Positions 18,454 through 26,851 of a stretch of 34,138 nt of DNA are shown in pieces. This DNA comes from Chrysochromulina parva (Eukaryota; Haptophyta; Prymnesiales; Chrysochromulinaceae). The notes beneath the pieces are model-generated. The model made no database searches. It saw only the letters and a program-made list of their open reading frames with translations, and had not been told where the DNA came from. How positions within the stretch are numbered: the stretch's first letter is position 1; each line of letters starts with the position of its first letter. The translations under genes were made by a program, and so were the position numbers. Location of the stretch: positions 1 to 34,138 of the forward strand of contig PJAB01000210.1 of the NCBI GenBank assembly GCA_002887195.1. The letters are read 5' to 3'.

Positions 18454-19209
18454 ATGCGGTTGCCCCTCATCATCCTTCGCGGCATGCGCAACAAGGCTAC
18501 CCCGTCGGCTGCCAAGGTCAAGGCCGACCGCCTGCGCAACGCAATTTCAACCAAGTTTGTGAAGCTCATACGCGTGGCGCACAGGGATGGTGATGAAACC
18601 CGTCTCGAGACGTTTGTCAAGGAGGCGCACAAGGCAGGCGTCTCGAAGGCTGTAACCGACCGCGCGCTGGACCGAATGCGTAACAGCGCTGGCCTGTTTG
18701 AGGAAATGCTCTACGAAGGCACACTGCCAGGCGGCATCTGCTGCATCATCGAGGCTCTGACGGACAAGAAGTCGCGCACGGCGCAAGATTTACGGCACGT
18801 CCTTAGCGAGGGTGGAGGCGCTCTCGGCGCGTCGGGCGTCGCCATGTGGGCTTTTGAGAGGAAGGCGTTCCTGGAGTACGAGGAGCTAGACGCGGCACGG
18901 CGAGACGCGCTCATCGAACATGCGATGGACCTTGAGGTGGACGACGTCGAGGTGAAGGACATGAAGGAGGAGGGAGCTGCAGACGGCGCGGAGAGCGTGC
19001 GCGTCTGGGCAGCCGCCTCGAAGCTGACGTCGCTTCGGGCGGCGCTCAGCGGCTACACACTCATCAATGAGCAGCGCTGCTTCGTGCCCACGAGCGCCGT
19101 CGAGCTCGATGCGGAGGCGCGTGAGGCGCACGATCAGGTCGTCGAGTCGCTCCTGGCTCTCGATGACGTCGAGGAGGTGTGGACAAATGTTGCGGTGTCC
19201 ACTTCCTAA
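18454..19209 (+). CDS. YebC/PmpR-TACO1 family protein, probably mitochondrial translation factor
   Basis: 251 aa from ATG 18454; an in-frame ATG at 18337 would overlap the divergent gene. The family signature is clear: KADRLRNAISTKFVKLIRVA, DETRLETFVKEAHKAGVSK, YEGTLPGGICCIIEALTDKK, RTAQDLRHVLSEGGGALGAS and GVAMWAFERKAF. The third domain ends VVESLLALDDVEEVW, as in YebC proteins. Bacterial YebC relieves ribosome stalling and human TACO1 supports translation of COX1, so an organellar role is inferred. The first 20 or so residues (MRLPLIILRGMRNKATP) are basic and could be targeting sequence. Length agrees with the family (about 240-250). Confidence 0.88.
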   Translation: MRLPLIILRGMRNKATPSAAKVKADRLRNAISTKFVKLIRVAHRDGDETRLETFVKEAHKAGVSKAVTDRALDRMRNSAGLFEEMLYEGTLPGGICCIIEALTDKKSRTAQDLRHVLSEGGGALGASGVAMWAFERKAFLEYEELDAARRDALIEHAMDLEVDDVEVKDMKEEGAADGAESVRVWAAASKLTSLRAALSGYTLINEQRCFVPTSAVELDAEAREAHDQVVESLLALDDVEEVWTNVAVSTS

Positions 19210-19402
19210 CCGGGCCGCCCGGCAACGCCTCAGTGTCTAACTCCGAGTCTATTGCAGCTAATCGAAATGCCCGCGAATTTTTCTCACATGATGTGGGGTT
19301 TGCACGCCCACCAGTGGAGTGCTGTGGACTGTAATTGGAAATTGCGGGTTGCCGCCGTGCAGCAGACCCGCTTGTTCAAACCACGTGCGATAAATCTTGT
19401 GT

Positions 19403-20242
19403 TCACGATGGCGGCGGCGGCGACGGGCTAGCCGGTGGCGCAAAGGCGTCCTCCGCGCCACCTCCCCAGATCCAGCCACGGAAGACGAATAGGAAGATCG
19501 CGAGGCCGACGCCCCCGATGATGAGTTTCGTACGCATCTCCTGGCACTGCATCGTGCGGCGCGTGGTGCGTGCCCCCCGGTAGAACCCACGCGAGGCATT
19601 CGCGATGTCATCCGTCTTGCCCTGCAGGGAGGTGAGCTGCTCCTGATTCGCGAGCAGCCCGTTGATGTTGCCTTCCATGATCCCTCGCGCGTCGTCCACC
19701 TCGCGCTGCACCCGTGAGATCTTGTCGTGTGCGCCCGGATCCTCAAAACTCGCACAAGCACGCTCCAGCAGCTGCGCCATCCGTGGCGCGAGCTGCACCT
19801 TGCGCACGGTGCCTCCCATGCCAGCGCCCGTCGTGAAGATCTCAGCACCGAGCTCGTCCGTGGCGACCGCTCCGAGCTCAGCGAGCAGGCCCTTTGCAGG
19901 CGAGAAGACGACCCGGGTGGGGTAGTCCTGCTTTGTGCAGGCCACGACGCAAAGGCCATCGGTGAGCATGCAGTGGATCGAGAAGGCGATTCCAGTGCTT
20001 GAGTCATCGACGGTCATGCGCGTCTTCGCTATGAGGTCGCGCTGGAACTTGGCGCTGGCAAGCAGCTGCTGCAGCAGCACGCCAAGCCGCGCGCCCTCCG
20101 ACCCAGGAAGTCGCAGGTGAAAGGCAGCGGAAACGGCAGCAGCCAGGTCGGGCTCACGCTGCGATGCAAAGTGGGCAACTAAGCAGCCGTATACATTCAG
20201 CGCGGTGTCGCTGCGGGCGCCTCCCTTCGGAAGAAGCGACAT
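19403..20242 (-). CDS. Longin/synaptobrevin-like SNARE with Asn in the zero layer
   Basis: 279 aa from ATG 20242. The first 150 residues resemble a longin domain (ALNVYGCLVAHFASQ; IAFSIHCMLTDGLCVVACT). The SNARE helix spans about 173-235: DKISRVQREVDDARGIMEGN, INGLLANQEQLTSLQGKTDD. It is followed by an Arg-rich stretch and a membrane anchor (KLIIGGVGLAIFLFVF) and an unusual 25-residue Gly/Pro-rich luminal tail. By alignment with VAMP7-type SNAREs (NIxKxLxR), the ionic zero-layer Arg is replaced by Asn 199. R-SNAREs drive vesicle fusion; this one may be atypical. It is divergent from the nucleotidyltransferase gene (131 bp between ATGs). Confidence 0.85.
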   Translation of the reverse strand: MSLLPKGGARSDTALNVYGCLVAHFASQREPDLAAAVSAAFHLRLPGSEGARLGVLLQQLLASAKFQRDLIAKTRMTVDDSSTGIAFSIHCMLTDGLCVVACTKQDYPTRVVFSPAKGLLAELGAVATDELGAEIFTTGAGMGGTVRKVQLAPRMAQLLERACASFEDPGAHDKISRVQREVDDARGIMEGNINGLLANQEQLTSLQGKTDDIANASRGFYRGARTTRRTMQCQEMRTKLIIGGVGLAIFLFVFRGWIWGGGAEDAFAPPASPSPPPPS

Positions 20243-20373
20243 TCTCTCTTCACAAGGAAATTGCGCTTGTGCGTGCCTGGAAACTCGGGCTAGGCGTGAA
20301 AACTACCGTAACCTCTACGTATCCTATCGACCATGACTATGATTGCCGTAAAGCGTCGTCACGGTGAAAAGTA

Positions 20374-21085
20374 ATGGTTAGGCTCGTCCCTCCTGTCGAG
20401 GGGCGACAAGCCGTCAGCGCTTCGTGCTCGCCACAGAGTGTCATGGACTTGGACACCCAAGCCTCGCCCCCTTGGGCATGGTTCCTTTCTCTGGATGTGC
20501 AGCGGCAGCAGCAGGTGCTCGCGCTGGATCGGCCGCTGGCACACCTGCTTGTGTATGTGCTCGACAAGGCCGCCGAGGCTGGCCAGCGGGTGGCGCTCTT
20601 TGAGTGGGCATTCATCGAGCACAGCCACTGCGCCGTGGCTCGCAGCAGCAGCAGCAGCAGCAGCACTTCGACAAAAGCGCGTCGGTCCTCATCATCGGCC
20701 GCTGCCACCACGGTTGCCGAAGAGACGCAAGAGGCGGCAGACGAGGATAGCGACATGGACGCGTCCGTGACCGCGGGTCTCGCGCTCCTAGATCAGGCGC
20801 GGTGCTGCTTCGTCGATCGAGGCGGCTGCGAGCCTACGCACTGGGACACCGTCACCCTGGACAGCGACTGGCTTGTGACTCCATCGCAGCTGCTCGTACT
20901 CGCTCAGGCGCTCACCGACGGCCGCTTCCTTGGCGCGCCGCCACGCCTCGCACCGGCGAGCGACAAGAGCGTGCGCTCGCGCTGCGTGCCGTGGCTCGCC
21001 GACATGGAGCTCGTGCATTCGGGCGCGTTGCTGCTCGGCGGACTCGAGGCAGGGCTGTGGAACGCATACGCTCGGGACAGCGCCC

Positions 21086-21121
<36 letters not shown>

Positions 21122-24100
21122 CGCATGCGGCTGCGGCCGCCGTGCGAGCCGTTCAGGAGCGTCATGCGTCCCTTGAGCGCTTTGTGAAGGCACGGGGCGC
21201 GTTGGGCGCCACCACGGCGCGTGGGATGCATGACAAGTCAAGTGGGAGGCTCGCGATCGATACGCCTTTGATCGAGGCGACTTCTTGGGTGCAGTCGCTG
21301 TGCTTCAGCCCCCTCTCCCTACGCCTGCGGCTGGGTCTGCCCGAACTATGCCGCGCCCGTCGGGTCCTCGAGGCGAGCATGGCGGAGGACGCGGCAGACG
21401 CTCTCCTGCGTGATGAGATCCCTCATCACGACGGCGCTGCGCGCGGAGGCGCCGTCGTGAGCGCTGGCCGCGGAGGCGGCGGAGGCGGCGGAGGCGGTGG
21501 AGGCGGTGGAGGCGGTGGAGGCGGTGGAGGCGGTGGAGGCGGTGGAGGCGGTGGAGGCGGTGGAGGCGGTGGAGGCGGTGGAGGCGGTGGAGGCGGTGGA
21601 GGCGGTGGAGGCGGCGGCAAGGAGGGCGGTGGAGGCGGCGGCAAGGAGGGCGGTGGAGGCGGTGTTGGCACCACCAAGGTGGAAGGCGCCGGAGCCGAAG
21701 GCGGCGGCAGCGGCGCCAAAAGCGCTTCCAAAAAGGAGAGGCAGCTGCAGCGCAAGCGCGAGGAGAAGGCGAGAACGGCGCAGCAACTGACGGATCGTAC
21801 GGACTCGGCGTCGTCGTGGGCGGCGGCGCAAGCAGCGTCGCCTGATGAGGGAGGCAATCAGCGGTCATCAGCTGTCATCAGCGGTCATCAGCGGTCATCA
21901 GCGGAGCAATCATCGTCTCCGAAGACGAGCACCGCCCCGCTGATTGAGAAGCTCATCGAGGAGCTCATCGACCTGGCGGTGCGCTGATGACTGCTGATGA
22001 CCTTTGTTTACCTTTGATGACCTTTGATGACCGCTGATGACCGCTGACGACCGCAGACGACCGCTGATTGCCTCCCTCATCAGGTGCGCCTGGGCAATGA
22101 GCGGCGGCGCGTGCGCACGGCCGCCGAGCAACGCCGACGACAGCAGGCAACACAACGCTCTGATGACCTCTGATGACCTCTGATGACCTCTGATGACCTC
22201 GGATGACCGCTGATGACCGCTGATGACCGCTGATGACCGCTGATGACTACTGATGATTGATGAGTACTACTGATGACCGCTGATGACCACTGATTGTCTC
22301 CCTCATCAGGCCACGCGCGAGGCTCGCGCAGTCATCGAGCAGCTGCTCACGAACACTGTGCGCGAGGCCGCGCGCCGCGCCAAGAAGCTGCTGGACCTGC
22401 ATGCAAGTGCTCACGACGGCGCCTGGACCCCCTCTCTCTCCCCACAGGTGCGCGAGGCCGCGCGCCGCGCCAAGAAGCGAGCCAAGGTGGAGAGGCGCCT
22501 CGAGGAGCGCCGAGACGAGCGCCTGGGTGACGAAACCCTCGTTGAGCGCCGTGACGAGCAGCGCCGTGGGGCGGAGGCAGAGGGCGGCGCCCATCACGGC
22601 GCTCAGCACGGCGCTCGTCACGGCGCGAACGATCCAAAAGGGAGCGACCTGAAGAGGAGCGTCGTGACGAGCGAGTCGCCTACCGTGTCGGCTGCGGAAT
22701 CGGTTGGACGAGGCGGGGGTGGCGCGCGCGGCGGCGGCGGGGGCGGCGGCCGGGGCGGCGGGGGCGGCGGGGGCGGCGGCGGCGTTGGCGTGGAAAGCTG
22801 GATGAGCTATGCGGTGCGCGGCGCGCGCGCACTCCTCGCCGCGATGAACGCCCTGCATGCAAGTGCTCACGACGGCGCCCTCTCCCCTCTCCCCACAGGT
22901 GCGCGCACTCCTCGCGGAGATGGAGCAGCAGGTGAGCCCAGTGCATGCAAGTGCTCACGAAGGCGCCCTCTCCCCTCTCCCCACAGGTGCGCGCACTCCT
23001 CGCGGAGATGGAGCAGCAGGTGAGCCCAGTGCATGCATGTGCTCGCCACGGCGCCGCGCGCATGCACGTGCTCACCACGACGCCCCCACCCTCTTCCCCA
23101 CAGGTGACCCATGCGGAGGAGGACGAGCTGCAGCGGCGCCGGCTGCAGGCGATCTCGGCGTCCGAGACCGAGCGTAACCGTCGACTCGAGGAGATGCACC
23201 AAACGGCCGCCGAGGAAGAGGCGCGCTGATGACCGCTGATGACCTCTGATTGCCTCCCTTATCAGATGCATCAAACGGCCGCCGAGGAAGAGGCGCGCTG
23301 ATGACCGCTGATGACCTCTGATGAGCGCTGATGGGCCTCTGATGGGCCTCTGATGTCCGCTGATGACCGCTGATGACCGCTGATGATGAGCGCTAATGGG
23401 CCTCTGATGGGCCTCTGATGACCGCTGATGACCGCTGATGACCGCTGATGACCTCTGATGACCGCTAATTGCCTCCCTCATCAGGCGCGCCGAGCGGTTT
23501 CGCGCGCCGCGGCGGCCGCAGCAGCCGAGGGTGAGCGGCGGAGGCGGCTCCAGATCCTCGACCCTGATTGCATGCTGATTGCATGCTGATTGCATGCTGA
23601 TTGCATGCTGATTGCCTCCCTCATCAGGTGAGCGGCGGAGGCGGCTCCAGATCCTCAAGTTGGAGGAGGAGGAGGAGAGGCGCGTGCGTCAGCGGCACCA
23701 GCGGTGGGCGATGTCGCCTCTGCCTTCACACCAGTGCCTTCACACCAGTGCCTACACACCAGTGCCTTCACACCAGTGCCTTCACACCAGTTGGAGCCTC
23801 TGCCTTGCAGTGAGTGCACTCCTCGTGTGAGTGCCTTTGAGTGCATGCGATTGCTTCCCTCATCAGATGGGCGATCGAGGCGATGGAAGCGGAGCGGGAG
23901 CGCCGTATCTCGCTGCAGCTCGCGTGCGACAAGGCCCTAGTCGAGGAGCGGCAGGCTCGCCAGCGCCAGGCAAGCGCGGCGCTTGATGCGGAGCGCGTAC
24001 GGCGCATCACCGTGCTGCGCGAGGTCGAAGAGCTCACAGGCTCAGCGAGAGCCGCGCAGGTGCGATCTCCCTTGATCTCCCTTGATCTCCCTTGATCTCC

Positions 24101-26809
24101 CTTGATCTCGCAGGTGAGAGCGAGCTCTCGTTCCGCCCTGCATGCAAGTGCTCGTGACGACGCCCTCTCCCCTCTCCCCACAGGTGCGGCGTGCGATCGC
24201 CGAGATGGAGCAGGAGCGCGAGCGCCGCTTGTACCAGACGGCGGTCCGCCAGTACGAGATGGCGGTCGGCGTCGCAAAGCCAGGTGCCATCTCCCTTGAG
24301 CTCCCTTGAGCTCCCTTGATCTCCCTTGATCTCCCTTGGTCGGCGTCGCAAAGCCAGGTGCCGTCTCGACGCCCCAACGAGCCCGCTGATGACCGCTGAT
24401 GATGACCTCTGATGATGACCTCTGATGACCGCTGATGACCTCTGATGACCGCTGATGACCTCTGATGATGACCTCTGATGACCGCTGATGGCCGCTGATG
24501 ACCTCTGATTGCCTCTCTCATCAGGTACCATCTCGACGCCCCTCTGATGACCGCTGATGACCTCTGATTGCCTCTCTCATCAGGTACCATCTCGACGCCC
24601 CTCTGATGACCGCTGATGACCTCTGATTGCCTCTCTCATCAGGTACCATCTCGACGCCCCCGGCGCTCCAACGAGCCCTGTGGGGAAGTTGCCCGCCTTC
24701 CACAGCGAGCCCGGCGCTCCAACGGGCCCTCTCGCCCGCCTTCCACAGCGTCGTCGCCCAGGACGGCGCCCTCGATGACGAAGCGCGCGTCGTGATGGGC
24801 GGGTCCGACGACGACGGTGCCCCCCCCATCCCGTGCAGCATCGCTCAGGACGGCGCCTTCTCGCGCCAGCTGCAATGGGCGGCGTTTGCGAGCGGCGTGG
24901 CGGCGCGCCTGGGCGAGGAGGAGCAAGCCGAGCGCTCCAGACGGCGCCGATGGGCGGCGGCGGCGGCGCAGTCCGAGGCGGACCGTTCTCGCATGCTCAG
25001 CGCCCTCTCGGTCGACGTTGAGCGCTGGGCGGCGCGCGAGCATCGGCGGCTGCAGCCGTTGCAGGCACACGTCTGGCGCGCGCTGCAGGGGGTCAAGGCG
25101 GCGGCGCAGGAGCTCTGGGCTGGTGCACGCGTAGAGCTGTTCGGATCATGGGCGAGTGGTCTCCACCTCGCCTTCTCAGACGTCGACCTGCTCGTGTGTG
25201 GGACGCCGCCTGGCTTGAGTGCGGTCGCCGCGCTGCGGTCCCTCGCTGACCGGCTTGCGGAGCGTCCGTGGATTGCGTCCATTAAGCTCATCGAGACCGC
25301 CAAGGTGCGCTGATGACCTCCCTGATGACCTCCCTGATGACCGCTGATGACCTCCCTGACGACCGCTGATGACCTCCCTGACGACCGCTGATGACCTCTG
25401 ATTGCCTCCTTCATCAGGTGCCCGTCATCAAGGCGACCATGACGATCAGCGGCGACGCACGCGCACTCTGCCCCGACTCCTTCGTGCATCTGGACGTGTC
25501 CGTTGAGTCGCATGATCACACGGGCGGCATGACGACCACGTACACGCGCGACGTCGTGTGCGCGAAGCTCCCTTGCCTCGCTCCCCTCGTGCTCGTCCTC
25601 AAGCAACTTCTCTCGTCACGCCGCCTCAACAATGCCGCGAGTGGCGGGCTGAGCAGTTACGCCCTGGTGCGCATGACCGCTGATGACCGCTGATGACCTC
25701 TGATGACCGCTGATGACCTCTGATGACCGCTGATGACCTCTGATGACCGCTGATGACCTCTGATGACCGCTGAGCAGTTACGCCCTGGTGCGCATCGCCG
25801 CGCCCCTCCGCGGCGCCGCGATGAACGCCCTGCATGCAAGTGCCCACGACGGCGCCCGCTCCCTCGCTCTCCCCACAGGTGCTCATGGCCGCGGCGCTCC
25901 TCGGCGCCGAGGCCTCGACAGCGCCGTCGTGGGCGTCCGCCCAGTCCTGGGGCGGTGTGGGCGCTCTGCTCCTGCGCTTCCTCGAGTACTTTAGCGGCAC
26001 GAGCCCGGACGCGCTGCACGCCGTCGTGGTCGACTCGGAGTCACGGCTGCAAGCCAAGCAACTCTCTCGGCTCAAGCTGCTCGCGGAGCACCACGCGCCA
26101 CCCGCGTCCCCGAGCGCCGTGCCGAGCACGTCCCCGGCCGTTCCCGACGACGAGCCGTCGCAAGGGCGCGCTCACCACGGCGCGTCGCACGGGCGCGGCG
26201 GCGGCGCTTCCAACGGGCGTGGCGCTCACCACGGCGCGACGAGCCGCGGCCCTTACGAAGAGGCAGTGTACGCCGCCGCGAGCCTGCTCGTACAGGAGCC
26301 GAGATGAACGCCCTGCATGCAAGTGCTCACGACGGCGCCCGCGCCTCTCTCCCCCCTCTCCCCACAGGTACGCGGCGAGCCTGCTCGTGCAGGACCCGAT
26401 GAGTGGGCAGTTTGCCAACGTGTCCGACTCGGCCTTTCGTTGGGGTCACGTCCAAGCCGTCTTTCGCGACGCTCTGGAGAGGCTGCAGCGCGCGGTCCGC
26501 CTCGACCCGCCGAGCAGCACCGCCACGAGCAGCAGCAGCAGCATCAACACCACCAGCAACACCAGCAGCAGCAGCAACAGCGGCTGCAGCAGCGGCAGCA
26601 GCGGCGGCGGCAGCGGCGGCAGCAGCGGCGGCGGCAGCGGCAGCAGCGGCGGCAGCGGCAGCAGCGGCGGCAGCGGCAGCAGCGGCAGCGGCAGCGGCAG
26701 CGGCAGCGGCGGCGGCCAGCAAAGCTCCGAGCGGCTCGAGCTCCTCGCCGCGCTCCTCGATGCGCCTCCGTCGGCGCTCTGGGGCGAACTCGAGATAACG
26801 TCGAGATAA
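20374..26809 (+). CDS. Trf4/PAPD5-like non-canonical poly(A) polymerase, 15 exons
   Basis: Exons 20374..21978, 22084..22146, 22310..22357, 22448..22813, 22899..22931, 22987..23019, 23104..23220, 23485..23530, 23628..23703, 23867..24059, 24184..24283, 24643..25304, 25418..25666, 25879..26267 and 26368..26809 stay in frame and give 1473 aa. The N-terminal 535 residues are not recognised and include poly-Ser and poly-Gly tracts. Exons 2-11 encode a long charged Arg/Glu helix. The nucleotidyltransferase core is ELFGSWASGLHLAFSDVDLL (Asp 1073, Asp 1075) with a third Asp in VHLDVSV (1140). The PAP central part is LAPLVLVLKQLL, SGGLSSYAL|VLMAAALL and GALLLRFLEYFSG, then LLVQDPMSGQFANVSDSAFR. Trf4 enzymes add 3' tails to RNAs for nuclear surveillance. 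A poly-Ser/Gly tract precedes the C-terminus. Intron 11 and the tandem exons 5/6 have alternatives. Confidence 0.78.
21062..21121 (+). repeat. CAG/AGC microsatellite coding poly-Ser
   Basis: An uninterrupted AGC run of about a dozen codons at 21085-21120 encodes poly-Ser inside exon 1. A shorter AGC run occurs at 20642-20665. Confidence 0.85.
21470..21665 (+). repeat. 9-bp minisatellite (GGAGGCGGT) coding poly-Gly
   Basis: About 15 tandem GGAGGCGGT units encode an uninterrupted run of around 50 Gly, continuing into Gly/Lys/Glu (GGGKEGGGGG) repeats. It falls at about residues 368-430 of the nucleotidyltransferase. Being a 9-mer it is open in every frame, which explains the long false frames on both strands here. 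Confidence 0.9.
21841..21903 (-). repeat. Antisense family B introner body inside coding exon 1
   Basis: The plus strand reads CTGATGAGGGAGGCAATCAG followed by GCGGTCATCA repeats. This is the exact reverse complement of a family B intron (ctgatgacc repeats ending ctgattgcctccctcatcag). In the predicted protein it is translated as DEGGNQRSSAVISGHQRSS and keeps the frame, with no stops. It may be an insertion tolerated as coding sequence. Confidence 0.8.
21979..22083 (+). other. Family B introner-like intron 1
   Basis: 105 nt, GTGCGCTGATGA to cctccctcatcag; the next exon begins GTGCGCCTG. The body is TGATGACC(T/G) repeats. Retention gives an immediate TGA TGA after two codons. Confidence 0.87.
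22147..22309 (+). other. GC-AG family B introner-like intron 2
   Basis: 163 nt, donor GCAACACAACGCTC; the downstream exon begins GCCACGCGCGAGGCTC. Because the exon starts with GC, the mirrored donor is GC. The body has about ten TGATGACC repeats and ends tgattgtctccctcatcag. Confidence 0.78.
22358..22447 (+). other. Family A introner-like intron 3 with perfect 30-nt flank duplication
   Basis: The first 30 nt of this 90-nt intron (22358-22387) are identical to the first 30 nt of the downstream exon (22448-22477), starting GTGCGCGAGGCCGCGCGCCG. The body follows: ctgcatgcaagtgctcac and ctctctccccacag. Its length is a multiple of three with no stop, so retention would add a tandem VREAARRAKK peptide. 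Confidence 0.85.
22814..23103 (+). repeat. Tandem duplication of a 33-nt exon with its family A intron (introns 4-6)
   Basis: Introns 22814..22898, 22932..22986 and 23020..23103 flank two identical 33-nt exons at 22899..22931 and 22987..23019, each coding VRALLAEMEQQ. The unit of exon plus intron (88 bp) is repeated head to tail with one or two differences. Intron 6 start GTGAGCCCAGTGC resembles exon 7 start GTGACCCATGC. Either or both microexons could be used without breaking the frame. Confidence 0.82.
23221..23484 (+). other. GC-AG family B introner-like intron 7 with internal duplication
   Basis: 264 nt. Donor GCGCGCTGA mirrors the downstream exon GCGCGCCGA. Near its start the intron contains a tattcag-like acceptor (ttatcag, 23268) followed by a second copy of the preceding 33 nt or so of exon 7 (atgcatcaaacggccgccg), showing that exon end and intron start were duplicated together. 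Confidence 0.78.
23531..23627 (+). other. Intron 8 with perfect 29-nt flank duplication
   Basis: The first 29 nt (GTGAGCGGCGGAGGCGGCTC and on) are identical to the start of the downstream exon at 23628. The body is five copies of TGATTGCATGC ending ctgattgcctccctcatcag. The duplicated copy supplies a near-consensus GTGAGC donor. Confidence 0.88.
23704..23866 (+). other. Intron 9 with CACACCAGTGCCTT tandem repeats
   Basis: 163 nt. GTGGGCGATG mirrors the downstream ATGGGCGATC; splicing restores HQRWAIEAMEAERERR. It contains five 15-bp CTTCACACCAGTGCC units (about 23725-23790) and ends gattgcttccctcatcag. Confidence 0.82.
24060..24183 (+). other. Intron 10, two nested bodies
   Basis: It starts with GTGCGATCTCCCTTGATCTC repeats (10-bp units) ending atctcgcag, then a family A body (ctgcatgcaagtgctcgtg to ccccacag). 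The second internal start GTGAGAGCG and the exon start GTGCGGCGTG share GTG(C/A)G, suggesting two insertions at one site. Confidence 0.78.
24284..24642 (+). other. Intron 11, nested, with two exact 59-bp mini-intron units
   Basis: 359 nt. It holds CTCCCTTGAGCTC repeats, a copy of the preceding exon end (ggtcggcgtcgcaaagccag at 24338), TGATGACC repeats, then two identical 59-bp units (24525-24583 and 24584-24642). Each unit starts GTACCATCTCGACGCCCC, like the next exon, and ends cctctctcatcag. Three equivalent 3' splice sites exist at 24524, 24583 and 24642. Confidence 0.8.
25305..25417 (+). other. Family B introner-like intron 12
   Basis: 113 nt, GTGCGCTGATGACC to gcctccttcatcag; the exon begins GTGCCC. 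It sits between ETAK and VPVIKATM in the catalytic domain, and retention yields a TGA after two codons. Confidence 0.87.
25667..25878 (+). other. Composite intron 13 with 26-bp internal repeat
   Basis: 212 nt. GTGCGCATGACCGC mirrors the downstream GTGCTCATGGCCGC, restoring SSYALVLMAAALL, the conserved Trf4 helix. After TGATGACC repeats the last exon bases (tgagcagttacgccctggtg) are repeated at 25771, followed by a family A body ending ctctccccacag. Confidence 0.85.
26268..26367 (+). other. Family A introner-like intron 14
   Basis: 100 nt. The intron begins GTACGCCGCCGCGAGCCTGC and the downstream exon GTACGCGGCGAGCCTGCTCG, a near copy of more than 35 bases covering AASLLVQ(E/D)P. Body ctgcatgcaagtgctcac, end ctccccacag. 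Confidence 0.87.
26520..26720 (+). repeat. AGC/GGC triplet-rich tract coding Ser/Gly low complexity
   Basis: About 200 bp of AGCAGC, GGCAGC and GGCGGC triplets encode a Ser/Asn/Thr then Gly/Ser tail near the end of the nucleotidyltransferase. It is open on several frames on both strands. Confidence 0.88.
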
Positions 26810-26851
26810 CGTCGAGATAACGTCGGCGCTCTGGGGCGAGCTCGAGGTAAC
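26777..26851 (+). repeat. Local duplication at the nucleotidyltransferase 3' end
   Basis: GTCGGCGCTCTGGGGCGA(A/G)C with ctcgag occurs at 26777 and 26823. Between them GAGATAACGTC repeats three times and supplies the stop TAA at 26807. The second copy would continue EVTSSVEPEDENYG to a TGA at 26885, suggesting the older C-terminus. Confidence 0.7.

Noticed and set aside
21305..21868. Long open frames on both strands through the poly-Gly tract
   Set aside because: They arise from a 9-bp GC-rich minisatellite that has no stops in any frame.
21979..25795. TGATGA and CTGA words resemble C and D boxes of snoRNAs
   Set aside because: The boxes repeat every 10 bp without room for a guide, no terminal stem is seen, and intron structure explains them better.
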